DNA from: an uncultured Bacteroidales bacterium
GTDB taxonomy: Bacteria > Bacteroidota > Bacteroidia > Bacteroidales > UBA932
DNA length: 64,000 nucleotides
Reading direction: 5' to 3'
Assembly: GCA_949294195.1 (NCBI GenBank)
Contig: CASFGK010000018.1
Location: forward strand, 1-64,000
The position numbers were made by a program, and so were the translations under genes. Shown here piece after piece: positions 56,415 to 64,000 of this stretch. Position 1 is the stretch's first letter, and each line of letters opens with the position of its first letter. The notes below the pieces were generated by a model, which was not told where the DNA came from, ran no database searches, and saw only the letters and a program-made list of their open reading frames with translations.

Positions 56415-56422
56415 CAAAAGTA
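56415..56422 (-). promoter_or_regulatory. -7 element for glyA
   Basis: TACTTTTG on the minus strand matches TAnnTTTG about 50 bp before the ATG at 56365. It is back to back with the plus-strand element at 56442. A -33 TTTG is not found. Confidence 0.5.
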
Positions 56423-56441
56423 GTCAATTTTTTATTTTTAC

Positions 56442-56449
56442 TACCTTTG
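56442..56449 (+). promoter_or_regulatory. -7 element for the trmH-type methyltransferase gene
   Basis: TACCTTTG matches TAnnTTTG 30 bp before the ATG at 56480, giving an expected start near 56456. Confidence 0.5.
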
Positions 56450-56479
56450 TGTTGATAACTTTTTTCGAAATATTGTCAA

Positions 56480-57031
56480 ATGGAACAAAAAAACAGGAAA
56501 CTTCTCAACATAGAGCTCGGAAGGATGACTCCGGAACAGTACAAGGATGCACCGGAATCCGGTCTGGTCCTGATACTTGACAATATCCGCAGCGCACACA
56601 ACATCGGTTCGGCATTCCGGTCCGCAGACTCTTTCAAGGTAGACCGCATATATCTCTGCGGCATCTGTGCCACACCTCCGTCAGCGGAAATACACAAGTC
56701 GGCATTGGGTGCGGAATTCAGTGTCGGATGGGAATATTCAAAGGAAACGCTTCCTGTCATAGCCGGACTCAAGGAACAGGGCTATACCGTTGTAAGCGTA
56801 GAACAGACAGTAAATTCGGTTTCCCTTGAAAGGTTCTGCCCGGATCCGGGAGCAAAATACGCATTCGTATTCGGCAACGAAGTTTCCGGTGTAAGCCAGC
56901 AAGCCGTGAATGCGTCCGATTTCTCTCTTGAAATCCCCCAATACGGGACAAAGCACTCTCTCAACGTATCAGTCTCTATAGGAATTGTCCTGTGGGCAGT
57001 CCACAGGGGAACCAGAAGACAGAACCCGTAA
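56480..57031 (+). CDS. SpoU/TrmH-family RNA 2'-O-methyltransferase
   Basis: The 183-residue SPOUT enzyme has motif 1 LDNIRSAHNIGSAFRSAD (about residues 34-51), motif 2 FVFGNEVSGVSQ (about 130-141) and motif 3 EIPQYGTKHSLNVSVSIGIVLW (about 150-171), the knot that binds SAM. The enzyme lacks an extra substrate-binding domain and so is of the short TrmL/TrmH kind. The tRNA or rRNA target is unknown. The start lies about 110 bp from glyA, transcribed divergently. The NAD(P)HX dehydratase gene follows after 5 bp. Confidence 0.9.
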   Translation: MEQKNRKLLNIELGRMTPEQYKDAPESGLVLILDNIRSAHNIGSAFRSADSFKVDRIYLCGICATPPSAEIHKSALGAEFSVGWEYSKETLPVIAGLKEQGYTVVSVEQTVNSVSLERFCPDPGAKYAFVFGNEVSGVSQQAVNASDFSLEIPQYGTKHSLNVSVSIGIVLWAVHRGTRRQNP

Positions 57032-57036
57032 CTGCC

Positions 57037-57963
57037 ATGTATGAATCTGTAGAAGAAACAAGCAGACGCGCCGCAGGATATGATTTCATCCTTACGGACC
57101 GCACAGTAATATCATCCTTGCTGAAAAGCCGGGATGAGGACAGCCACAAAGGCACATACGGACATGCTCTCCTGATAGCCGGCTCGACAGGTATGATGGG
57201 AGCGGCCGTTCTGGCCACGGGCGGAGCACTTAAGTCAGGATGCGGGCTTGTGACCGTACATGTCCCGTTCCAGGAAAGACAGACAATACATATTTCACAT
57301 CCGTCTGCCATAGTAGACTGCGACCAAGAAGCCGTTTTTTCTGTAATTCCGGACAATCTGATGAAATACAGAGCCATAGGCGCCGGATGCGGACTTGGCC
57401 AGTCTCCGGAAACATCCGAAGCTATCGGAGATCTGCTTTTACGGCTGTCCGGAAACAGCAGTGCACCGGCTGCCATACTCGACGCCGATGCACTCAATAT
57501 CATATCATCCCATCCTGAAATGTTCGGGACAATTCCCCGGGGAAGCGTGCTTACGCCCCATCTCGGAGAGCTTTCAAGGCTTGTATCCTCCGCAGTTTCT
57601 TCAGGCATAATGGAAAACAGATGCTATCCGTGGACATGCAGCGCGGACATCACTGTTCTGGCACGCAGCCTGGCGGAAACTCTCGGTTCCATTGTGGTAG
57701 TCAAAGGGCCTGGCACCATGATCTGTCCGCCGTCAGGACAGCTCTATTTCAACGGCACCGGAAATCCCGGAATGGCCAAAGGAGGCAGCGGAGACGTCCT
57801 GACAGGACTCATTACAGGACTGTGTGCAAGAGGTTATGCGCCATTGGAAGCCGCAATCCTGGGGGTATGGTTTCACGGAAAGGCAGGAGACGATGCAGCC
57901 GCATCCATAGGAATGGAATCGATGTGCGCTTCCGACATATCAGATAACATCCATGTCATCTGA
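57037..57963 (+). CDS. ADP-dependent (S)-NAD(P)H-hydrate dehydratase, stand-alone domain
   Basis: The protein (309 residues from the ATG at 57037) repairs hydrated NAD(P)H. Signs of the ribokinase-like dehydratase (CARKD/NnrD) domain are GHALLIAGSTGMMGAAVLA (about residues 41-59), SGCGLVTVHVP, ILDADALNII, VLTPHLGELSRL and the catalytic GNPGMAKGGSGDVLTG. The epimerase domain (NnrE), usually fused in front of this in Bacteria, is absent. The first ~35 residues are variable. The gene follows the RNA methyltransferase by 5 bp and its 3' end overlaps the convergent batD-batE gene by 24 bp. Confidence 0.9.
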   Translation: MYESVEETSRRAAGYDFILTDRTVISSLLKSRDEDSHKGTYGHALLIAGSTGMMGAAVLATGGALKSGCGLVTVHVPFQERQTIHISHPSAIVDCDQEAVFSVIPDNLMKYRAIGAGCGLGQSPETSEAIGDLLLRLSGNSSAPAAILDADALNIISSHPEMFGTIPRGSVLTPHLGELSRLVSSAVSSGIMENRCYPWTCSADITVLARSLAETLGSIVVVKGPGTMICPPSGQLYFNGTGNPGMAKGGSGDVLTGLITGLCARGYAPLEAAILGVWFHGKAGDDAAASIGMESMCASDISDNIHVI

Positions 57964-60573
57964 GCGTATCCAGCCCTGACGTCCGTCAGCAAGCTCGACA
58001 TTCCTCCAGTCTCCGACAGCATCCAGTATCCTGACCTTGGTCCCCTCGTGGAGAATGAAAAGATCCTTGGAAACTTCTTCAGAAGGGGAACTTTTCACGG
58101 AAGTGACCGGGACCATGACAATTGCGCTGTCCGCCCTCATATAGTCATTCTTCTGCCATACCGAGAAAGAGAATGAAGCCGCAGTGAAAACCGCAAAGAC
58201 GACGGCAAGGGCAAATCCAGTCTTCCTGCCCGCTCTTGACCCCGAAAGCAGAAACAGCAGCAGCATGGAAACCGCAACAGCCAGAAAAACCAGAGCCGAC
58301 CATGCCCATGCATTGGAATCCAGCATATAGCATACCGACCTTGTCCAGCTTTTAAGGACAAACTCGGGAACCGGATCTATTTTATCCTGGACAAATCCGG
58401 ACGCCACCTGCAGATTGTATCTGGCATCAGAACACGACGGGTCAAGCTTGAGGGCCTTTTCATAATAAAGAATCGCATGCGGATAGTCCTGCGACTTGAA
58501 AAAGGCATTGCCGATGTTGCAGTACAGGTACGGGGATTCAAGACCCAACCTGTCGATCGAAGTATAGACTGACAGTGCCTTCTCCCAGTCCCCGTCAGCA
58601 TAATACTGTCCGGCCTGTGTCCACAACGAATCTACATAACTGTCAGCAGCGGATGAAGACACTGAAGGTATTGCCATCAAAAGCAGTATGGCAAGTGCTG
58701 CCGGGGCGGAATTCCTGTGATTCTTCTTGTTTTTCATGCTCGAATCTATTGATGAAATGACATCCAGAGCCTCCTGATAATGTTTCTTCATGGCTTCATG
58801 TCCCGCATCAGGAGAATATCTGGCAAACTCACATGCATCCATGATATTTATGAGAGAGCCGACAAGTGCACTGTCCACTCCGCCGTCAAGCAATATTCCG
58901 GATATCTTCTCCTTGGAGAAATCAGCGACGGAAATATTCAGTTTGTCAGAAATGAAACCGAGTACGGCCTTGTGGAGTTCTTCATAGAAAGCGGAATAAA
59001 GATTCCTGTCAAGATAGTTCTCTGCAGCCTTAAGCCGTTTCATTGCCATCTTGGTGGCACGTCTGGTCTTGGTACCTGCAATATCGGCCTTTCTTGCCGC
59101 AGCTCTCATCAACAACACCCAAATGGCGGCACCTGCAGCCAGAATGGCGGCAAACAGTATCCAGAACAGGGAAGAGTCCACAAAGAAATTCCCTTTCGGT
59201 GAAAAGGCAGGCAGCTTGGTACGGATATATCTGACATCCTCGCCGAGACTCTTCACACCCTGCCTGCTTACAGAAGGGACAGATACGGCAGATACTCCCT
59301 GCTCCTTGTCCTGGGTATTGCCTCTCTTTACATGCAGATTTATCGGGTCCGTTGCCAGTGTCACATATTTGCCTGCATCTATATCGTAATACGAATACCT
59401 GATCGGTTCAATGGTAAAATCTCCGTGACTTCTCGGAATGAACGGATACTCGAACACCTTGCTTCCTGAAGTGCCGCCGGAAGCTTTGGATGTGTTTTCT
59501 GAAGTCTTGGTATCATATACCTCGAAATCAGGCGGGAAGCTGACTGACGGAGACTCCAGCAGAGACACGTTGCCCTTTCCTGAAACGGTCACCACCAGGG
59601 AAGAGGCCTCATGTGTTGTCAGCGAATCCTTGCCAAGACCGGCAGTAATGGAAAACTTGCCTACACCGCCTCCGAAAGAAGACGGAGCTCCGGAAGGAAG
59701 GGAAGAAACCTTCACCTGACAGGCAGAAGAAGTCACTCTTTTGCGGATTGTCCTGTAATCATCAAAGAATCCGTCGAATATACTTGCACCCCCTCCTGGG
59801 GAAATCCTGATATTGACAAGACAGACAAGCTCCGCAGGGTCGATGCTGATAGTTCCTGTCTGCTGTGGAATAAGTACGTATTTCCTGAGAACAGCGGTAT
59901 TGTATATCTTGTTGTCATAACTTTCCCTTCTGAACTCTATATTGGTCGGAGCTTCGACTTCCTGACTCCAGAATCCGTTGAACGAAGGGAATCTCGCATC
60001 TTCGAAGCCGGCGATATTGACTCTCTGGTACAGTTTCAGTGTTGCCGTTATCGGCTCTCCTATGACAACGTTTGTCCTGTCCAGAGTCAGCCTGAGAAAG
60101 ATGTCATCATCCGAAATCCCGGTGACATTGCCGGCGGAAGATCCCCGTGACGGAGAAGAAGCCGTCTGCGAATTCCCGCTTCCGGAAGAATTCTGCACGA
60201 CCTCAATGGTAACACCGGATGAAGTCAGTTCCTTTCCTTTGACCTTGGCAGATGCACGCGGCAAAGTGAATGTGCCGGTCTTTTTCGGAAGCAGGATATA
60301 CGTATAGGTATACTGTGTGGATTTTGACCTCTTGCCATTGATTATCTGCAGACTTGTGGAACGGCCTTCCTGAGGGCCCCATACAAGCTGGAAATCGTCA
60401 CCCTGGCTCCACTGGAAATCAGACGGGGAATCCTCCCCTTCAATTATGAATGTGATATTGAACTGTTCGTCGGCTGCGACAACATTGGGGGCCTCAACCC
60501 TCATTGAAGTCTGGGCCTGCAGCACAGCTGCCGCAAAAAATACAGGAAACAATATAGCTAACAGCCTTTTCAT
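57940..60573 (-). CDS. BatD-BatE fusion: aerotolerance protein with TPR and SH3 parts
   Basis: The frame runs without a stop for 877 residues from the ATG at 60573 (MKRLLAILFPVFFAAAVLQAQ, signal). Residues 1-470 are BatD-like (MRVEAPNVVAADEQFNITFIIEG..., DRTNVVIGEPITATLKLY), then a membrane helix (about 470-495: LFWILFAAILAAGAAIWVLLM) and a cytosolic helical stretch. At about residue 613 a second complete signal-like segment begins at an in-frame ATG at 58737 (MKNKKNHRNSAPAALAILLL...), followed by TPRs, two helices and an SH3-like end (FILHEGTKVRILDAVGDWR...GWIRSDD): BatE. The two usual genes appear joined by loss of the batD stop. The role in oxygen tolerance is known for the Bacteroides bat operon. 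Confidence 0.87.
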   Translation of the reverse strand: MKRLLAILFPVFFAAAVLQAQTSMRVEAPNVVAADEQFNITFIIEGEDSPSDFQWSQGDDFQLVWGPQEGRSTSLQIINGKRSKSTQYTYTYILLPKKTGTFTLPRASAKVKGKELTSSGVTIEVVQNSSGSGNSQTASSPSRGSSAGNVTGISDDDIFLRLTLDRTNVVIGEPITATLKLYQRVNIAGFEDARFPSFNGFWSQEVEAPTNIEFRRESYDNKIYNTAVLRKYVLIPQQTGTISIDPAELVCLVNIRISPGGGASIFDGFFDDYRTIRKRVTSSACQVKVSSLPSGAPSSFGGGVGKFSITAGLGKDSLTTHEASSLVVTVSGKGNVSLLESPSVSFPPDFEVYDTKTSENTSKASGGTSGSKVFEYPFIPRSHGDFTIEPIRYSYYDIDAGKYVTLATDPINLHVKRGNTQDKEQGVSAVSVPSVSRQGVKSLGEDVRYIRTKLPAFSPKGNFFVDSSLFWILFAAILAAGAAIWVLLMRAAARKADIAGTKTRRATKMAMKRLKAAENYLDRNLYSAFYEELHKAVLGFISDKLNISVADFSKEKISGILLDGGVDSALVGSLINIMDACEFARYSPDAGHEAMKKHYQEALDVISSIDSSMKNKKNHRNSAPAALAILLLMAIPSVSSSAADSYVDSLWTQAGQYYADGDWEKALSVYTSIDRLGLESPYLYCNIGNAFFKSQDYPHAILYYEKALKLDPSCSDARYNLQVASGFVQDKIDPVPEFVLKSWTRSVCYMLDSNAWAWSALVFLAVAVSMLLLFLLSGSRAGRKTGFALAVVFAVFTAASFSFSVWQKNDYMRADSAIVMVPVTSVKSSPSEEVSKDLFILHEGTKVRILDAVGDWRNVELADGRQGWIRSDDMDVI

Positions 60574-60585
60574 ATATATTCTCAT

Positions 60586-61347
60586 TTACCAATTCTTCTC
60601 TTTCTGTCTTGACTTGAGGACCTGCGCCTTCTCCCTGTTCACTTTATCCTGAGTCTCCTTTTCCTTCGCCTGTATCGCCTGGAGCATCTGCTGGGCTGCC
60701 TGCGGAGTTATTTTCGGCTGCTGCCCGTTCTGCTGTCCCCGGCTGTCATTCCGGTTGTCCTCATTCCTGTCCTGCCGGTCATCATTCCGGTCATTGTCCT
60801 GCCGGTCCTCATTCTGATTCTGATCCTGATTCTGCTGATTCTGCTTATCCTGATCTTTGCCGTCCTGATTGTCCTGGTTCCTGTCCTGCTGTTCTTTCAG
60901 CTTGAGCTTCGCATAAATGTAGTTTTCCTTGGCATCCATATCGGAAGGATTCCTCAGAAGGGACTGCCTGTAGGAATCCACCGCGGCCTGCCAGTTTTCC
61001 GAGTCTGCCGCCACATTACCCACATTGTAGTAATAGTCTGCCGCATACGGAGAAACCGGAGCTGTCCCACTGAGCTTTTCATATATTTTCCCGGCCTGCT
61101 CCTTATCTTCCATCCTGTAAAGGGTGTTGCCCAGGTTGTAGCCAGCGGCAAAAGACGTGGAATCCTTGACCAGAGCTTTCCGGTAATCGATTTCGGCAGC
61201 TTTGTAATCCTCTTTCCTGAAATCCCGGTTTCCCTTCCGCACGTCCCTGCGGTCCGGGTTCTGGGCAGAAACGGACAGACCTGACATCACGGCAAGCAAG
61301 GCTGTCAGGAACAGATATTTGATCGGTGCAGTCATAACTTTACTCAA
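60586..61347 (-). CDS. BatC-like TPR protein with Q/N/D-rich tail
   Basis: The 253-residue exported protein (signal YLFLTALLAVMSGLSVSAQ) has three TPR units (about residues 30-150: RKGNRDFRKEDYKAAEIDYRKALVKD...) and then a region of about 70 residues made almost entirely of Gln, Asn, Asp, Arg and Lys (about 155-220), with the DNA as degenerate repeats at 60747-60885. The C-terminal Lys-rich tail is typical of BatC. It links the Bat complex in the periplasm. The start overlaps the batB stop by 4 bp, so translation is coupled. Confidence 0.85.
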   Translation of the reverse strand: MSKVMTAPIKYLFLTALLAVMSGLSVSAQNPDRRDVRKGNRDFRKEDYKAAEIDYRKALVKDSTSFAAGYNLGNTLYRMEDKEQAGKIYEKLSGTAPVSPYAADYYYNVGNVAADSENWQAAVDSYRQSLLRNPSDMDAKENYIYAKLKLKEQQDRNQDNQDGKDQDKQNQQNQDQNQNEDRQDNDRNDDRQDRNEDNRNDSRGQQNGQQPKITPQAAQQMLQAIQAKEKETQDKVNREKAQVLKSRQKEKNW

Positions 61348-62345
61348 TTAAACAGATGCCTCTTGGATTTCCTCTCCCCTATCAGCATCTCCATTACCAG
61401 AAATACCAGCGCAATGGCGAAAAAATACATATACTGTTCATCGAACTCTTCAAACACCACCGAACTGAATTTCTCTTCATCCATCTTCTTGATACTGTCT
61501 ACAATAGGATTAAGTCCGAATTCACTGTTGCCGGCCTTTACATAAACGCCGCCTCCCGCTTTTGCAACATTTTCCAGCACGGCTTCATCCAGTCTGGTCA
61601 CAACTATATTTCCGTCCTTGTCCTTGAGCAGACCTCCATCCATCGGAATCGGTTCGCCTTCCGGAGAACCGACACCTATTGTATATACGCGTATACCCAT
61701 GTCATATGCCTGTTTTGCGGCGGCGACAGGATCATCTTCATGATTTTCTCCATCCGTTATGACGATGACAGCCCTGCTTTTTTCGCTTTGGGCGCTGAAA
61801 CTTCTGACAGCAGTATTGATAGCGTCACCCATAGCCGTACCCTGTATAGGGACTGACTCTGTGGAAATGGTATTGAGGAACATCTTCGCGGAAACATAGT
61901 CCGTAGTGATAGGAAGCTGTACGAACGGACTCCCGGCAAAAACAATCAGGCCGATCCTGTCGTCCCTAAGCTTGTCGACAAGTCTGGAAATAGCCAGTTT
62001 GGCCCTCTCCAGCCTGTTGGGAGAATAATCTTCCGCAAGCATGGAATTCGACACATCCAGAGCTATCATTATTTCCACACCCTCTGTCCTGTGTTCCTTC
62101 AGCTTGGCCCCGATCTGCGGTCTGGACATGCCTATAGAGAAGAAAAAGAAGGCAATGGAAAATATCACAAGTTTCCACCAGCCTTTCGAGCGCGATACGG
62201 ACGGCATGAGTCTGGAAACCAGCCCCGCATCACCCAGCTTGCGGATCTTTTTCCTTTTCATGTGAAGCAGCAGTGCATAAGCTGCGAAAAAGAACGGAAT
62301 CAGCAATATCAGGAAAAGATACTGTGCCTGTGCGAAATTAATCAT
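61344..62345 (-). CDS. BatB-like von Willebrand factor A membrane protein
   Basis: The 333-residue protein has two N-terminal membrane helices (LILLIPFFFAAYALLL and LVIFSIAFFFFSIGM), a VWA domain with the complete MIDAS sequence ALDVSNSML (D-x-S-x-S, about residue 93) and TDGENHEDD, and a C-terminal helix (YFFAIALVFLVMEML). It is the second VWA protein of the Bat set, beside BatA encoded 16 bp upstream. Metal-dependent protein binding is the known role of such domains. Confidence 0.92.
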   Translation of the reverse strand: MINFAQAQYLFLILLIPFFFAAYALLLHMKRKKIRKLGDAGLVSRLMPSVSRSKGWWKLVIFSIAFFFFSIGMSRPQIGAKLKEHRTEGVEIMIALDVSNSMLAEDYSPNRLERAKLAISRLVDKLRDDRIGLIVFAGSPFVQLPITTDYVSAKMFLNTISTESVPIQGTAMGDAINTAVRSFSAQSEKSRAVIVITDGENHEDDPVAAAKQAYDMGIRVYTIGVGSPEGEPIPMDGGLLKDKDGNIVVTRLDEAVLENVAKAGGGVYVKAGNSEFGLNPIVDSIKKMDEEKFSSVVFEEFDEQYMYFFAIALVFLVMEMLIGERKSKRHLFN

Positions 62346-62361
62346 CTCATTTCCTCCCTCA

Positions 62362-63348
62362 TTATGGCAATCGCCTTATTACAAACAGTTTGAAAATCAG
62401 CTCAAGCATCAATGCCATCAGAGCGATCAGGGCATACGTACCGAAAAGCTCCTTATACACCGGAAAACTGTCAATCGATGTACGTGCCTTTTCCATCTTG
62501 TTGATCTCGCTGTATATCTCCATCAGTTTGGTGTTGTCAGTCGCTCTGAAATACCTTCCTCCTGTAGTTTCCGCTATCTCGGCAAGCAGGTCTTCGTCAA
62601 TCTCCACACGAACATTCTGGACATCCACACCCCACGGAGTCATTACGGGATACGGTGCCGTCCCCATAGCTCCGACTCCTATCGTATAGACCCTGACACC
62701 GTAAGTCCCGGCTATCTCGGCAGCTGTCTGGGGTGTGATTTCCCCCCTGTTGTTCACACCGTCCGTAAGGAGAATGACCACTCTGCTTTTGGCATCCGAA
62801 TCCTTGAGTCTGGCCACTGCAGTAGCAAGACCGTTTCCTATGGCAGTTCCGTCTTCAATGAGATCTGTCTGGACTTCTTTCATAAGGTTGATGAGAGTCG
62901 CCCTGTCGGTAGTAAGCGGACACTGTGTGTAGCTCTCGCCGGCAAACACCACTATGCCTATCCTGTCGGAAGGCCTCTGTGATATGAACTCTATCGCGAT
63001 ATCCTTCGCCGCACTGATACGGTCAGGCTTGAAATCCCTGGCAAGCATACTGGTAGAAACATCCATCGCAAGCATTATGTCGATTCCCTCGGTATCGACT
63101 CTTTCCATCGCTTCTGACGACCGGGGTCTGGCAATGGCTATTATAATCATCACCAGAGCCAGAATCCTGAGCACGAACGGGAAATGTCTCAGCCAACCCA
63201 TCACCGACCCTCCTGACAGCTTCCATGGAGTAGAAACGGATACCCGCAGATGCGGATTCCGCTCTGCAAGCTCCAGATAGAGATAGTGCAGTATAAGCAG
63301 TACCGGGATTATCTCCAGGAACAGTATTTTCGGATATTCAAAATACAT
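62362..63348 (-). CDS. BatA-like von Willebrand factor A membrane protein
   Basis: The 328-residue protein has an N-terminal helix (FLEIIPVLLILHYLYL), a second (VLRILALVMIIIAIARP), a VWA domain with MIDAS AMDVSTSMLARDF (about residue 95), LLTDGVNNRGEITP, and a C-terminal helix (YALIALMALMLELIFKLFV). It is close in layout to BatB. With BatB, BatC and BatD-E it forms the Bacteroidota aerotolerance complex in the inner membrane; moxR and a DUF58 gene would be expected further upstream, outside the window. Confidence 0.93.
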   Translation of the reverse strand: MYFEYPKILFLEIIPVLLILHYLYLELAERNPHLRVSVSTPWKLSGGSVMGWLRHFPFVLRILALVMIIIAIARPRSSEAMERVDTEGIDIMLAMDVSTSMLARDFKPDRISAAKDIAIEFISQRPSDRIGIVVFAGESYTQCPLTTDRATLINLMKEVQTDLIEDGTAIGNGLATAVARLKDSDAKSRVVILLTDGVNNRGEITPQTAAEIAGTYGVRVYTIGVGAMGTAPYPVMTPWGVDVQNVRVEIDEDLLAEIAETTGGRYFRATDNTKLMEIYSEINKMEKARTSIDSFPVYKELFGTYALIALMALMLELIFKLFVIRRLP

Positions 63349-63356
63349 AATACAAA

Positions 63357-64000
63357 TTATTTACTGTCAGCACTCCCTGTCCCGTTTTCCGAATCTATTT
63401 CGCTCTGGTATGTCTGGGTGACGAACTTTACGGCGACAGGTACGGCAGACGCATTTTCCTCCTCTGTGGCTACATACTTCGCAAACTTCACGAAATCCGC
63501 CCTTTCAAACAGAGCTTTCACTTCACCGAACAGGTCTGCAGGAATATCCTTTCTTTCCAGACCGTCGAAAATCTCCTTGGTAGTCATCTCCATGGCAGAT
63601 ACGCCATACCGGGAGACAATGTATTCACGCAGGGCGTCAGTCACACCTGAATAGAAAATCTTCTGCTTGTCTGCCCCCCAGTATTTGTTGCCGCGCAAAT
63701 GATCAAGTTTTCTGAGAGCGACAATATGTGCCGGCTCCTTGCGGAGCAGTCCGGCAAGGGCTTTCTTCCTGCGTTTCAGTATCAGCCAAACCGCCAGAGC
63801 AATAAGTCCCGCACCAGCCGAAGCGGCTAGAAGATACGGAAAGATTTCCCTGAAAGTCAGAGGATAGCGTATCTGTCCCTTGATATCATGGAGCTTGAAT
63901 GAAGAAGTATCCACAGGTATCGTCTTCACCTCAAGCACCTGAGGGTCGAAGACCAGAGTGTCGACAGAGCCGCTACCGTTCTGCCTCAGTACCGAAATCG
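63357..64000 (-). CDS. Bat-locus membrane protein, 5' end beyond the window
   Basis: The minus-strand frame is open from 64000 to the stop at 63357 (no ATG before the edge), so the gene is cut. The visible ~214 residues are an extracytoplasmic part (VLRQNGSGSVDTLVFDPQ...), one membrane helix (LLAASAGAGLIALAVWLIL), and a cytosolic part (RRKKALAGLLRKEPAHIVALRKLDHL...VTDALREYIVSRYGVSAMEMTT). A GTG at 63938 is possible as a start but the ORF continues upstream of it. The layout matches the protein encoded between the DUF58 and batA genes in many Bacteroidota (DUF4381-like). It is 8 bp from batA. Confidence 0.75.
   Translation of the reverse strand, partial: ISVLRQNGSGSVDTLVFDPQVLEVKTIPVDTSSFKLHDIKGQIRYPLTFREIFPYLLAASAGAGLIALAVWLILKRRKKALAGLLRKEPAHIVALRKLDHLRGNKYWGADKQKIFYSGVTDALREYIVSRYGVSAMEMTTKEIFDGLERKDIPADLFGEVKALFERADFVKFAKYVATEEENASAVPVAVKFVTQTYQSEIDSENGTGSADSK

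Overview
The window is a chromosomal segment of a Bacteroidota bacterium, most likely a Bacteroidales member. The evidence is the gene families (PCMD-type lipoproteins, DUF4838 and DUF1080 proteins, a PG_1098-type methyltransferase, a BatA-E aerotolerance operon, and B12-type TonB uptake with a beta-propeller lipoprotein). Repeated TAnnTTTG elements a short way upstream of starts also match the -7 box of Bacteroidota sigma-70 promoters. A family within the order (for example Rikenellaceae) is only a guess. Coding density is very high. No rRNA, tRNA, CRISPR array or prophage was seen. The only mobile-element trace is the truncated zinc-finger start of a transposase at the left edge.

Layout. 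1-160: transposase fragment with a palindrome at its start. 254-4658 (minus): pyrF, an M20 peptidase, and two surface-type lipoproteins. 4693-7904 (minus): tig-clpP-clpX proteostasis operon with a near-consensus promoter. 7979-13500 (minus): an alpha-oxoamine synthase (serine palmitoyltransferase/cysteate acyltransferase-like), a short-chain reductase, a condensation-fold acyltransferase-like protein and a PgpH-type HD phosphodiesterase, all tightly packed; this looks like a sphingoid- or sulfonolipid-type pathway. 13525-20359 (minus): gyrB, a beta-barrel protein and a large TPR protein. 20427-25093 (plus): ftsE, nth, a CPA-type antiporter and an RluA-family pseudouridine synthase. 25094-25748: the only long non-coding gap, with inverted repeats and a strongly supported structured RNA. 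25749-29217 (minus): ndk, a DUF1080 lipoprotein and a phosphohexomutase. 29360-31567 (plus): a PG_1098-like methyltransferase and an LRR lipoprotein. 31620-37043 (minus): alpha-2-macroglobulin. 37157-39385 (plus): DUF4838 protein. 39360-40799 (minus): folC. 40868-46281 (plus): a PurL-like orphan domain protein, phoH and ppdK. 46380-48905 (minus): GH51 arabinofuranosidase. 48962-54941 (minus): a complete corrinoid-type uptake set btuG-btuB-btuF-btuC-btuD downstream of glyA. 56480-57963 (plus): a TrmH-type methyltransferase and the NAD(P)HX dehydratase domain. 57940-64000 (minus): batA, batB, batC and a fused batD-batE, with the next Bat-locus gene cut by the right edge.

Most interesting points: (1) the structured RNA at 25460-25575, whose five G-U wobbles all fix its strand as plus; (2) the lipid-type cluster at 10041-13500 that adds a condensation-fold protein of unknown role after the synthase and reductase; (3) the BatD-BatE fusion that keeps a complete internal signal peptide; (4) the BtuG-type uptake locus with no recognisable cobalamin riboswitch; (5) a diverged, stand-alone PurL-like protein between folC and phoH. 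All functional calls are from reading the sequence; no database search was possible.
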